Positions 8,090 through 16,686 of a DNA stretch of 64,000 nucleotides are shown here, in pieces (within the stretch, counting starts at the first letter, position 1; every line of letters starts with the position of its first letter). The notes beneath the pieces are model-generated. The model ran no database searches, was not told the origin of the DNA, and was given only the letters and a program-made list of their open reading frames with translations. The stretch is from Pleomorphomonas sp. T1.2MG-36 (GTDB lineage: Bacteria; Pseudomonadota; Alphaproteobacteria; Rhizobiales; Pleomorphomonadaceae): NCBI RefSeq assembly GCF_950100655.1, contig NZ_CATNLY010000023.1, positions 744,001 through 808,000 on the forward strand, in the 5' to 3' direction. The position numbers and the translations under genes were made by a program.

Positions 8090-9136
8090 TCAGCGCGGCA
8101 TCAGCAGCCACATGTCGAGGTCGAGAACGACCGACGGCAGGTAGGCGCCACTGTCGTCCCGATCCGGGAAGTCGGTGGCCGGCTGATCGCGCGTACCGAT
8201 CAGACGGACGCGGAGCGCGCCGAGATCGTCGCGGCCGTCAATCAGTTCCTTGCCGACGATGGTCGACCATGCGTGGATGATCGAGCCCGTGAACACCGGG
8301 CCGACATAGCGGCCGGCGTTGATGGCCGCGACATGGATGGCGTTGGCGAGGCCGTTGAACATCAACGCCCGGCCAATGGCCATGACCAGACCGCCAGACA
8401 CCAGCCAGCGGCCGCGCGAACGCTCGTCGGAGAACGGCAGCGGATGCTGTCTGGCCGGGTTGCCGAAGAAGCGGGCGGCCATCATGGTCGTGCCCTCGTC
8501 CACGAGAGCGCCGTCGACATGATCGATACGCTCGCCGAGTTCGTAGTCGCCCCAGCGAAAGCGACTGCCGGACAGCCCGCTGTCCCAGGCGGAAAGATCG
8601 AGCACCGGCAGGCGAGCGCCGAGCGCATCGGCGGGGACCGCAGCCGGCAGCGGCGGAACCAGTTGCTCGGAGAACGGCTGCACGCCCTCCTCGGTCTTGC
8701 GCACCGTCTGCCAGCGGGCAAAGTCGATCACCTCGACCCCGCCCTCCTTGTGGCCGGTCGTTCGCAGATAGACGACGCCGGTGCGCCCGCCGGTGTCGCG
8801 CAGGCCGATCACCTCGGTCACCGCCGAGATCGTCTCGCCGGGGTAGACCGGCGCGAGAAACCGACAGCCGGCATATCCGAGGTTGGCGACGGCATTGAGG
8901 CCGACGTCCGGCACGGACTGGGCGAACACGACGTTGAAGACAAGAAGATCGTCGACAGGCGCCATCGGATGGCCGATGGCGCGGGCGAAGTCGTCCGAAG
9001 ACTGCAGGGCGAAGCGGCTGGCTGTGAGCGCCCGGTAGAAGGCAACATCGCCGTCGGTCACTGTGCGAGGGCTGGCGTGACGAAAAACCTGCCCGACCCG
9101 GAAATCCTCAAAATACCGGCCGCCGCTACTCTTCAT
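8090..9136 (-). CDS. mch: Mesaconyl-CoA hydratase (MaoC-type double hotdog)
   Basis: The 348-residue protein carries two MaoC/hotdog halves. The N-terminus GGRYFEDFRVGQVFRHA with SRFALQSSDDFARA and the APVDDLLVFNVVF segment closely resemble what I know of mesaconyl-CoA (beta-methylmalyl-CoA) hydratase, which interconverts mesaconyl-CoA and beta-methylmalyl-CoA in the ethylmalonyl-CoA pathway. The start at 9136 (MKSSGG) is chosen because this is where the family begins; 19 codons of unsupported open frame precede it. The pathway needs two adenosylcobalamin mutases, which makes the nearby cob genes noteworthy. A generic MaoC enoyl-CoA hydratase is the alternative. Confidence 0.85.
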   Translation of the reverse strand: MKSSGGRYFEDFRVGQVFRHASPRTVTDGDVAFYRALTASRFALQSSDDFARAIGHPMAPVDDLLVFNVVFAQSVPDVGLNAVANLGYAGCRFLAPVYPGETISAVTEVIGLRDTGGRTGVVYLRTTGHKEGGVEVIDFARWQTVRKTEEGVQPFSEQLVPPLPAAVPADALGARLPVLDLSAWDSGLSGSRFRWGDYELGERIDHVDGALVDEGTTMMAARFFGNPARQHPLPFSDERSRGRWLVSGGLVMAIGRALMFNGLANAIHVAAINAGRYVGPVFTGSIIHAWSTIVGKELIDGRDDLGALRVRLIGTRDQPATDFPDRDDSGAYLPSVVLDLDMWLLMPR

Positions 9137-9396
9137 GGCTGCCCCCAACCCGCGAATCGCCGACCATGATGACCGGCAACGCCGAGGTGTCATCCCCGCC
9201 TATGGTCGGGGATGGATTGCAGACCGAGGCAAGGCGGCCGGAATGGCTCGAAATCCCGCGGCGACACCCATCCGGAAACCAGGCCGAGGCCTTGAAGCGC
9301 AAGCGCTGGTGGACATCGACCGGAAAGCGTCAGCAGCGACCATGGACGGCGACGGTGCGTCTTCACTTCCGGCGGGCGGGCGGGCATAGTCCCAAC

Positions 9397-12300
9397 ATGT
9401 CGAATGCAGAATCCCCCATGAGCCCCGCCTCGCGTCCGGTCCGGGCCGGCGACCACGTATTCCTGATCGACGGGTCGGGCTACATTTTCCGCGCCTACCA
9501 CGCGCTGCCGCCGCTTACGCGCAAGTCGGACGGCGTGCCGATCGGCGCCGTCTCAGGCTTCTGCAACATGCTGTGGCGACTGTTGAAGGAAACCGAGCAG
9601 ACCGCGATCGGCGTCCGGCCCACGCATCTCGCGGTGATCTTCGACGCGTCCGCCGTAACCTTCCGCAACGAGATCTACCCGCTCTACAAGGCGCAGCGCC
9701 CCGAGCCGCCCGCCGACCTCAGGCCGCAGTTCGGGCTGATCCGCGAAGCCGTCCGCGCCTTCAACGTGCCGTGCGTCGAGCAGCTTGGTTACGAGGCCGA
9801 CGACCTGATCGCCACCTACGCGACGGAAGCGAAAGCGGCGGGCGCCGACGTCACCATCGTTTCCTCCGACAAGGACCTGATGCAGCTCGTCGGCGAGCGC
9901 GTCATGCTGCTCGATACGATGAAGGACCGCCGGATCGGCGTCCCCGAAGTGATCGAGAAATTCGGCGTGCCGCCGGAAAAGGTGATCGAGGTGCAGTCGC
10001 TCGCCGGCGACTCGGTCGACAATGTGCCGGGCGTGCCCGGCATCGGCCTCAAGACGGCGGCGCAGCTCATTCTCGAATACGGCGACCTTGAGGCTTTGCT
10101 GGCCGCCGCGACCGGCATCAAGCAGCAGAAGCGCCGCGAGAACCTGATCGCCTTCGCCGAGCAGGCGCGCATCTCGCATCGTCTGGTGACGCTGAAATGC
10201 GACGTGCCGCTTGAGCACTCGATCGATACGCTGGGCGTTCGGCCGATCATCGGCGAGCGACTTATCGCCTACGCCAAGGCCATGGAGTTCTCGGCCATCA
10301 TTCGCCGGGTGTCCGAAGCGACCGGCGTCGAGCCGTCGAAAGTGGAGCCCGCCGTCGTGCCGGTGACGCACTGGCCGCCCGAAGGCGAGGTCTCGTCCGA
10401 GGCGGGTGAGGCGAAAGGGCCGGCAGCGACCGAAGACCTGCCCTCCTCTCCCGCCCTGCCCGACACGACGAACGAAGCGGACGCCCCTGTGTCAAGGGAG
10501 TTCACGCCGGCCGGCCGCGCCGCCGAGGCGCTGGCCCGGATGCAGGCGATTCCGGTCGATTATTCGGCCTACGAAATGGTGACCGATGTCGCCCGTCTCG
10601 AAGCCTGGGTGGCGGACGCCTATGAGGCCGGCCTCGTCGCCTTCGACACCGAGACTTCCGGTCTCGACCCCATGCAGGCGGAAATCGTCGGCGCGTCGCT
10701 GGCCGTCACGCCTGGCCGGGCGTGCTACATTCCCTTCGCCCACGTCTCTGGAGCCGGCGACCTGCTGGGCGGCGGGCTGGTGCCCGGCCAGATCGCCATT
10801 CGCGACTTCGTACGGGTCGTGAAACCGCTTCTCGAAGATCCGTCGGTCCTGAAGATCGGACAGAACGCCAAGTACGATTGGGTCGTCCTGAAGCGTCTCG
10901 GCATCACCGTGGCGCCGTGCGACGACACCATGCTGATCTCCTATGCGCTCGACGCCGGCCGCATGGGCCACGGCATGGACGAACTGTCGGAAGTGCTGCT
11001 CGGACACAAGCCGATCGCATTCAAGGACGTCTGCGGCTCCGGCAAGTCGATGATCACCTTCGATCGCGTGCCGCTCGACCGCGCCACCCAGTATGCCGCC
11101 GAAGACGCGGATGTCACCCTTCGCCTCTGGCACGTGCTGAAACCGCGTCTTGCCGCCGAGGGCATGACCGCCCTTTACGAGACGGCGGAACGGCCGCTCA
11201 TCGACGTCATCGCCCGCATGGAAATGCGCGGCGTTTCCGTCGACCGCCAGATCCTGTCGCGCCTCTCGGGCGATTTCGCACAGTCCATGGCGGCCATGGA
11301 GGCCGGTATCTTCGAGGTGGCCGGGGAAACCTTCAACATCGGTTCGCCCAAGCAGATCGGCGACATCCTGTTCGGCAAGCTCGGCCTGGCCGCCGCCAAG
11401 AAAACCAAGACCGGCGCCTGGGCGACCGGCGCCGACGTGCTGGAAGACCTCGCGGCCGAAGGCCACGAACTGCCCCGCCGCATTCTAGACTGGCGGCAGC
11501 TCTCCAAGCTGAAGTCGACCTACACCGACGCGCTGCCCGGCTACATCCACCCGGAGACGAAGCGCGTCCACACCAGCTACTCGCTGGCCTCCACCACCAC
11601 CGGCCGCCTCGCCTCGTCCGAGCCCAACCTGCAGAACATTCCGGTACGTACCGAGGAGGGGCGCAAGATCCGCCGGGCCTTCGTGGCACCGCCGGGCCGC
11701 AAGCTGGTGTCGGCCGACTACAGCCAGATCGAGCTGCGCGTGCTTGCCCACGTTGCCGACATCCCCGCGCTGAAGAACGCCTTTTCCGAGGGTATCGACA
11801 TTCATGCCATGACGGCCTCGGAAATGTTCGGAGTGCCGGTCGAGGGCATGGACCCGATGGTCCGTCGCCGGGCCAAGGCAATCAACTTCGGCATCATCTA
11901 CGGCATCTCGGCCTTCGGCCTCGCCAACCAGCTCTCCATTCCGCGTGAGGAAGCGAGCGACTACATCAAGCGCTACTTCCAGCGCTTCCCCGGCATTCGC
12001 GACTACATGGAAGCCACCAAGCGGCAGGCGCGCGAGAACGGTTACGTCACCACCATCTTCGGCCGCAAGGCGCACTACCCGGAGATCGGCTCGCCCAACC
12101 CGTCGATGCGGGCCTTCATGGAGCGCGCGGCCATCAACGCCCCCATTCAGGGATCGGCCGCCGACATCATTCGCCGGGCCATGGCGCGCATGGAGGCGGC
12201 ACTGGCCGAGGCAAGGCTGTCGGCACTGATGCTTCTGCAGGTGCACGACGAACTGATCTTCGAGGTGCCGGACGACGAGGTGGCCGCGACCATCCCGGTG

Positions 12301-12402
12301 GTGCGCGCCATCATGGAAGGTGCCGCCGAACCGGCGGTCAAGCTCGACGTGCCGCTGGTCGTCGATGCCCGCGCCGCCCAGAACTGGGACGAGGCTCACT
12401 GA
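9397..12402 (+). CDS. polA: DNA polymerase I with active 5'-nuclease and proofreading domains
   Basis: This 1001-residue, three-domain PolA begins with the 5'-nuclease (about residues 20-300; [27 protein letters not shown]). A less conserved acidic linker follows (about 320-380). The 3'-5' exonuclease has intact D417 and E419 in FDTETSGLD. The Klenow-type polymerase shows motif A DYSQIELR (D774), motif [15 protein letters not shown] and motif [10 protein letters not shown] (D951). It fills Okazaki-fragment gaps and repair patches. The start at 9397 (MSNAESP) has a weak ribosome site; ATG 9418 is an alternative. The frame stays open back to 9166 but that stretch looks non-coding. The 260 bp between mch and polA contain a 7-bp hairpin (9192-9213) and no clear promoter. 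The stop overlaps the cobO start (TGATG). Confidence 0.96.
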   Translation: MSNAESPMSPASRPVRAGDHVFLIDGSGYIFRAYHALPPLTRKSDGVPIGAVSGFCNMLWRLLKETEQTAIGVRPTHLAVIFDASAVTFRNEIYPLYKAQRPEPPADLRPQFGLIREAVRAFNVPCVEQLGYEADDLIATYATEAKAAGADVTIVSSDKDLMQLVGERVMLLDTMKDRRIGVPEVIEKFGVPPEKVIEVQSLAGDSVDNVPGVPGIGLKTAAQLILEYGDLEALLAAATGIKQQKRRENLIAFAEQARISHRLVTLKCDVPLEHSIDTLGVRPIIGERLIAYAKAMEFSAIIRRVSEATGVEPSKVEPAVVPVTHWPPEGEVSSEAGEAKGPAATEDLPSSPALPDTTNEADAPVSREFTPAGRAAEALARMQAIPVDYSAYEMVTDVARLEAWVADAYEAGLVAFDTETSGLDPMQAEIVGASLAVTPGRACYIPFAHVSGAGDLLGGGLVPGQIAIRDFVRVVKPLLEDPSVLKIGQNAKYDWVVLKRLGITVAPCDDTMLISYALDAGRMGHGMDELSEVLLGHKPIAFKDVCGSGKSMITFDRVPLDRATQYAAEDADVTLRLWHVLKPRLAAEGMTALYETAERPLIDVIARMEMRGVSVDRQILSRLSGDFAQSMAAMEAGIFEVAGETFNIGSPKQIGDILFGKLGLAAAKKTKTGAWATGADVLEDLAAEGHELPRRILDWRQLSKLKSTYTDALPGYIHPETKRVHTSYSLASTTTGRLASSEPNLQNIPVRTEEGRKIRRAFVAPPGRKLVSADYSQIELRVLAHVADIPALKNAFSEGIDIHAMTASEMFGVPVEGMDPMVRRRAKAINFGIIYGISAFGLANQLSIPREEASDYIKRYFQRFPGIRDYMEATKRQARENGYVTTIFGRKAHYPEIGSPNPSMRAFMERAAINAPIQGSAADIIRRAMARMEAALAEARLSALMLLQVHDELIFEVPDDEVAATIPVVRAIMEGAAEPAVKLDVPLVVDARAAQNWDEAH

Positions 12403-13007
12403 TGGCCGACGCGGAGGCCGAACGCCATCGGGCGAAGATGGCGAAACGCAAGGCGGTGCAGGATGCCGAAGTGGCTTCCAAGACCATCGGCGAGAAGGGC
12501 CTCCTGATTGTCAACACCGGCCCCGGCAAGGGCAAATCGACGGCCGCCTTCGGTCTGGTCGTCCGCGCCCTCGGTCATGGCTGGAAGGTTGGCGTCGTCC
12601 AGTTCGGCAAGGGAGGCTGGGAGAGCGGCGAGCGACGCGTGCTGGAAGCGCTCCCCGGCGTGTCCTGGCACACCCTCGGCGAGGGTTTCACCTGGGAGAC
12701 GCAGGACAGGGCGCGCGACGTCGCCGCCGCGCAAGCTGCCTGGGCAAAGGCAACGGAACTGATGGACGACCCGGCCGTCCGCCTGCTCGTGCTCGACGAA
12801 CTCAACATCTCACTCCGCTACGAGCATCTGCCGCTTCTCGACGTGGTCGAGAAACTGAAGGCGCGGCGGGACAACCTGACCGTGGTCGTGACCGGACGCA
12901 ACGCCAAGGCCGAGCTGATCGAGGCTGCCGACTGCGTCACCGAGATGGTCGCCACGAAGCATCATTTCGCAGCCGGCGTGAAGGCGCAGGCGGGGATCGA
13001 GTTCTGA
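12402..13007 (+). CDS. cobO: Cob(I)yrinic acid a,c-diamide adenosyltransferase (CobO/BtuR)
   Basis: The 201-residue protein transfers the adenosyl group of ATP to cob(I)alamin or cob(I)yrinic acid diamide. The P-loop is GPGKGKST at about residues 40-47, with the family segments [23 protein letters not shown] and [17 protein letters not shown]. The length is normal for CobO. It overlaps polA upstream (TGATG at 12400-12404) and cobQ downstream (TGATG at 13005-13009), so all three are probably translated from one message. No cobalamin riboswitch is visible before it. Confidence 0.95.
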   Translation: MADAEAERHRAKMAKRKAVQDAEVASKTIGEKGLLIVNTGPGKGKSTAAFGLVVRALGHGWKVGVVQFGKGGWESGERRVLEALPGVSWHTLGEGFTWETQDRARDVAAAQAAWAKATELMDDPAVRLLVLDELNISLRYEHLPLLDVVEKLKARRDNLTVVVTGRNAKAELIEAADCVTEMVATKHHFAAGVKAQAGIEF

Positions 13008-14476
13008 TGGTCAGCCGGCTGATGTTGCAGGGGACCGGCTCGGACGTCGGCAAATCGCTGATCGTCGCCGGTCTCTGCCGTCTCTACGCCCGGCATGGCC
13101 TCAAGGTGCGCCCTTTCAAACCGCAGAACATGTCGAACAATGCGGCGGTGACGGTGGACGGCGGCGAGATCGGTCGAGCGCAGGCGTTGCAGGCCCGCGC
13201 GGCCGGCATCATGCCCTCGGTCCACATGAACCCGATTCTGCTGAAACCCCAGTCGGAGATCGGCTCGCAGGTGGTGGTGCAGGGGCGCGTCGTCGGCAAC
13301 GCGCGAGCCCGCGACTACCAGGGCATGAAGCCGGAGCTGATGCCGGCGGTGCTCGACAGCTTCGCCCGCCTGTCGGCGGACGCCGACCTCGTGCTGGTCG
13401 AGGGCGCCGGTTCGCCGGCGGAAATCAACCTCAGGGCCGGCGACATTGCCAACATGGGTTTTGCGAGGGCGACCGACACGCCCGTCGTGCTGATCGGCGA
13501 CATCGACAGGGGCGGCGTGATCGCCAGCCTCGTCGGCACCAAGGCGGTGATGGCGGAAGAGGACGCCGCTCTGGTGGCCGGCTACCTCATCAACCGCTTT
13601 CGCGGCGACGTTTCGCTGTTCGATGCCGGGCTTGCCGCAATCACGGAGCGTACCGGGTGGCACTCCTTCGGCGTGATTCCCCACTTCGCCGACGCCGGCC
13701 GACTGCCCGCCGAGGATGCCCTCGGGCTGAAAAGCCGCTATGAAGCCGAACGCGCGGAAGGCCGCAAGCGCATCGTCGTGCCTGTGCTTCCGCGCATCGC
13801 CAATTTCGATGATCTCGACCCGCTTCGTCAGGAGCCTGGGGTCGAGGTGATTCTCGCGCAGGCCGGTCGTCCGCTGCCGCCGGCCGAGCTCATCCTGCTG
13901 CCCGGCTCGAAGGCAACCATACCCGATCTTGTCGCGCTCAAGGCGGAAGGCTGGGACGTCGACATCCGGGCGCACGCCCGTCAGGGGGGCAAGGTCCTTG
14001 GCCTGTGCGGCGGCTACCAGATGCTCGGACGGTTGTTGCGCGACCCCGAAAGGGTCGAGAGCGACATCGAAGCCATCGAGGGCCTCGGCCTGCTCGACGT
14101 CGAGACCTCGCTGACCGGCGACAAGCGCCTTCGGGCGGTAAGTGGCCTGTCGATGCCCGATGCCACTCCATTTTCCGGCTATGAAATGCATGTCGGCGCA
14201 ACCGTCGGACCCGACCGCTCCAGGCCGTTCGCCCGCCTCTCGGATGGCAGCGACGAGGGCGCGACGTCTCGGGACGGCAAGGTTGCCGGCAGCTACTGTC
14301 ACGGCCTGTTCGCCGACGACCGGCAGCGGAACCGGTTGCTCGGGTGGATCGGCGCCGATTCGTCGTCGCTAGCCTACGAAGCGGAAATCGATCGGGTGCT
14401 CGACGGCCTCGCCGATCACCTCGCCGCCCATCTCGACATCGACGGCCTTCTCGACCTCAGCCGAAGGCGAGGATGA
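13007..14476 (+). CDS. cobQ: Cobyric acid synthase, glutamine-hydrolysing (CobQ)
   Basis: The 489-residue enzyme amidates four carboxylates of adenosylcobyrinic acid a,c-diamide. The N-terminal dethiobiotin-synthetase-like ATP domain shows [11 protein letters not shown] and [12 protein letters not shown]. The C-terminal class-I glutaminase domain has the nucleophile C334 in [11 protein letters not shown] and the catalytic H432 in SYCHGLF. The start at 13007 overlaps the cobO stop. Its last 20 bases overlap the 3' end of the convergent cobD gene. Confidence 0.96.
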   Translation: MVSRLMLQGTGSDVGKSLIVAGLCRLYARHGLKVRPFKPQNMSNNAAVTVDGGEIGRAQALQARAAGIMPSVHMNPILLKPQSEIGSQVVVQGRVVGNARARDYQGMKPELMPAVLDSFARLSADADLVLVEGAGSPAEINLRAGDIANMGFARATDTPVVLIGDIDRGGVIASLVGTKAVMAEEDAALVAGYLINRFRGDVSLFDAGLAAITERTGWHSFGVIPHFADAGRLPAEDALGLKSRYEAERAEGRKRIVVPVLPRIANFDDLDPLRQEPGVEVILAQAGRPLPPAELILLPGSKATIPDLVALKAEGWDVDIRAHARQGGKVLGLCGGYQMLGRLLRDPERVESDIEAIEGLGLLDVETSLTGDKRLRAVSGLSMPDATPFSGYEMHVGATVGPDRSRPFARLSDGSDEGATSRDGKVAGSYCHGLFADDRQRNRLLGWIGADSSSLAYEAEIDRVLDGLADHLAAHLDIDGLLDLSRRRG

Positions 14477-15449
14477 CGAGACCGAGCCAGACGAGTGCCA
14501 ACAGGGCGAAGATCAGCAACAGAGCCCGCTTGTAGAGCCTCAGCGCGCGGTCGATGTCATAGGCGTTGACCTCGGCGCGGCCGTCGCCCATCCACGCATC
14601 CTCGATCCGAGTGTCGCCATAGACCTTGGGGCCGTTGAGGCGCAGGCCGAGGGCGCCGGCCATCGCCGCTTCGGGCCAGCCGGCGTTGGGCGACTTGTGA
14701 CGACGGGCATCGCGGTCGATCGCCCGGACGGCCGAAGCGGCCGAGGCGCTGTCGTCGGCAAGCGCGGCCACGACGATCGCCCAGGCGGTGAGGCGCGAGG
14801 CCGGCAGGTTGACGAGGTCGTCGAGTCTCGCCGAGGCCCAGCCGAAGGCGAGATGGCGCGGCGTCTTGTGCCCGATCATCGAATCGGCGGTGTTGATCGC
14901 CTTGTAGGCGGCCGCCCCAGGCAAGCCCAGAACCGCCATCCAGAACAGCGGCGCCGTCACACCGTCCGAGAAGCTCTCGGCAAGACTCTCGATGGCGGCG
15001 CGGCAGACGCCGGCGGCATCGAGGTGGGCCGGATTGCGGCCGACGATCCGGCCGACGGCCAGACGGCCCGCCTCAAGACCGCCTTGCCGCATGGCGTCGG
15101 CGACGGCCGCGACATGAACATACAGGCTGCGAGCGGCAAGCAGCGTCGAACCGACGATGGCGGCAAGGCAAGGTCCCGCGATCGGGCCGGCGAGCCCAAC
15201 GAGCGATCCGATTGCCGCAGCGACGAGAGCACTGGCGGCCACGTTGACGGCAGCGGCGAGGACACCGTTCAACCGGCGCCGGTCGGCATCGAGATCCTCG
15301 CGATTGAGCGTACGGTCGAGAAAGCCGATCAGCGTGCCCATCCAGGTGACGGGATGCCCGATCAGTCGGAAAACGAAGTCCGGATAGCCGGTTGCCACTT
15401 CGAACACGAGGGCCAGCAAGGCAACAAGAAGAAACTCAAGCGGGACCAT
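14457..15449 (-). CDS. cobD: Adenosylcobinamide-phosphate synthase (CobD/CbiB)
   Basis: The 330-residue polytopic membrane protein attaches the aminopropanol(-phosphate) arm to adenosylcobyric acid. It has the family motifs [35 protein letters not shown] and NTADSMIGH, plus a hydrophobic C-terminus. The ATG at 15449 follows AGAAG. It is convergent with cobQ, overlapping it by 20 bases. Its upstream region is the long intergenic stretch at 15450-15962, with no cobalamin riboswitch recognisable. Confidence 0.94.
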   Translation of the reverse strand: MVPLEFLLVALLALVFEVATGYPDFVFRLIGHPVTWMGTLIGFLDRTLNREDLDADRRRLNGVLAAAVNVAASALVAAAIGSLVGLAGPIAGPCLAAIVGSTLLAARSLYVHVAAVADAMRQGGLEAGRLAVGRIVGRNPAHLDAAGVCRAAIESLAESFSDGVTAPLFWMAVLGLPGAAAYKAINTADSMIGHKTPRHLAFGWASARLDDLVNLPASRLTAWAIVVAALADDSASAASAVRAIDRDARRHKSPNAGWPEAAMAGALGLRLNGPKVYGDTRIEDAWMGDGRAEVNAYDIDRALRLYKRALLLIFALLALVWLGLVILAFG

Positions 15450-15962
15450 TTCAGCTTCTCTTCCGGAGCGGCAGCCGCGCAGCCCTAGGCACGCGCCGGA
15501 CCTTTTCTGTCACGCCTCCGGTCGTTCCGGAAGCCCCGACGCCGCACCGATACCCGCTGATTCGACACTTCCGGTCGTTTGCCCGCAAAAAATGTGTCCG
15601 TCGCGGTATTCCGCAGAATACCTACCAAGGAAATTCTATCTATGGTTGATATTGTGAGGCCAATATCCGTGAGCGAGTCTCGGCGTTTAGTCGCCGCGAA
15701 AAGCTAAAACTGGAAATTGTGATTCATTTCAAGACTCTACTATGACGTCCGTCAAGACATGCCGCCCAGTGTTCTTTCAGCATTGAGCAAGGGCAAGACC
15801 TTCCGGGGGAAAACGTATGATTCAACAAATGACAAGGAAGACTCGTAGAAACCAGTATCCTTAATTTCCGGCCCAGCCCAAAGGGCAGCGGAGAGCGGAA
15901 TCCACTTCAGTTTTCGGTAACAAATCCATGCGTGTACTGCGGCACATCAGGTCCATGGATGG
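15450..15962. other. AT-richer intergenic region between cobD and the chemotaxis operon
   Basis: This 513-bp stretch has no convincing gene. From about 15590 to 15960 it is clearly less GC-rich than its surroundings. It holds a perfect dyad at 15605-15622, a possible 22-codon open frame beginning at 15642 after AAGGA, and a weak promoter-like pair TTGTGA (15717-15722) and CTATGA (15740-15745) 17 bases apart pointing to the che genes. Near the cobD side there is a CCGGTCGTT repeat. It probably holds the cobD and che promoters. Confidence 0.5.
15605..15622. promoter_or_regulatory. Perfect inverted repeat, operator candidate
   Basis: GGTATTC and GAATACC flank a 4-base spacer CGCA. The arms are not GC-rich and no T-run follows, so a protein-binding site is more likely than a terminator. 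The bound regulator is unknown. Confidence 0.4.
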
Positions 15963-16325
15963 GTGTGTCCAGTACCGCCTGTAGATTGTAAAGAGTCTAA
16001 GTTGCCGTCGCTCGAACAACGCCAGATTTCTTTTGACCTGACCGCCGTGCTGGATGCAGCAGCGGTCCGGGATCTCCACGCCCAGATCGAGCCTCTCGTT
16101 TCCGAGACCACCTACCTGACGCTGAATGCCGCGGCCGTCGAACGCCTCGGCACTCAAGCCGTTCAGCTTCTTGTTGCAACCGCCCGCGCGATCGAGATGA
16201 ACGGCGGCCGGCTCGCGATCGTGAATATCACGCCAACCTTTCGCGAAGCCTATGCCGACCTCGGCCTTCTCGCCGAACTCGACGCCCGGAGCGCCCTAAA
16301 TGCCGAGAAAGATACTTACGGTTGA
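15963..16325 (+). CDS. STAS-domain protein of the chemotaxis operon
   Basis: A small single-domain STAS protein opens the che operon: FDLTAVLDAAAVRDLHAQI, then VERLGTQAVQLLVATARAI and GGRLAIVNITPTFREAYADLGL. STAS domains bind partner kinases or sigma-factor regulators. Here the position normally held by a phosphorylated serine (DSSG) reads LGTQA, so classical anti-sigma-antagonist phosphorylation is doubtful. The start is uncertain: GTG at 15963 gives 120 residues, while TTG at 16002 gives 107 and fits the family length better. It overlaps cheY by 26 bases, so the two are translationally coupled. Its role in rhizobial-type che clusters is not established. Confidence 0.82.
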   Translation: MCPVPPVDCKESKLPSLEQRQISFDLTAVLDAAAVRDLHAQIEPLVSETTYLTLNAAAVERLGTQAVQLLVATARAIEMNGGRLAIVNITPTFREAYADLGLLAELDARSALNAEKDTYG

Positions 16326-16668
16326 CGATTCCAGGACCATGCGCGACATGGTCTCCTATACGTTGAAGGGGGCTGGTTTCGAGGTTCTGGAGGCTGAGGA
16401 CGGGGTGAAGGCCCTCGGCGTTCTCGCCAACACCCGTGTCGACCTGATCATCACCGACATCAACATGCCCAACATGGACGGCGTGACGCTGGTCAAGCGC
16501 GTGCGCGCCGGCGGGAACCACGCATCGACGCCGATCCTGATTCTGACCACGGAGTCGGGCGACGACAGAAAGGCCAGCGGCAAGGCGGCCGGGGCAACGG
16601 GTTGGATCGTCAAGCCCTTCGCGCCGGAGAAGCTTCTCTCCGTCGTCAACAAGGTCTGCCCCGCCTGA
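16300..16668 (+). CDS. cheY: Chemotaxis response regulator CheY
   Basis: The 122-residue single receiver domain has the acidic pocket D9-D10, phospho-acceptor D53 (LIITDINMPNMDG), switch threonine at 83/84 (LILTTES) and K105 (WIVKPFAPEK). Phosphorylated by CheA, CheY binds the flagellar motor switch. Its single-domain form and place next to cheA favour the motor-binding or phosphate-sink role. It lies between the STAS gene (26-bp overlap) and cheA (18-bp gap). Confidence 0.95.
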   Translation: MPRKILTVDDSRTMRDMVSYTLKGAGFEVLEAEDGVKALGVLANTRVDLIITDINMPNMDGVTLVKRVRAGGNHASTPILILTTESGDDRKASGKAAGATGWIVKPFAPEKLLSVVNKVCPA

Positions 16669-16686
16669 CCCTTCTGGACGGCCGTC

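Noticed and set aside
9166..9396. A 77-residue N-terminal extension of polA
   Set aside because: The frame is open but encodes Arg/Trp-rich sequence unlike PolA. The family start is at 9397 or 9418.
12320..15660. Cobalamin riboswitch before cobO or cobD
   Set aside because: cobO starts inside the polA stop codon, and the cobD upstream region shows no B12-box-like sequence.
15642..15710. A 22-codon open frame in the cobD-che gap
   Set aside because: It is too short to support as a gene. The AAGGA before it is only mildly suggestive, so it is kept as part of the intergenic description.
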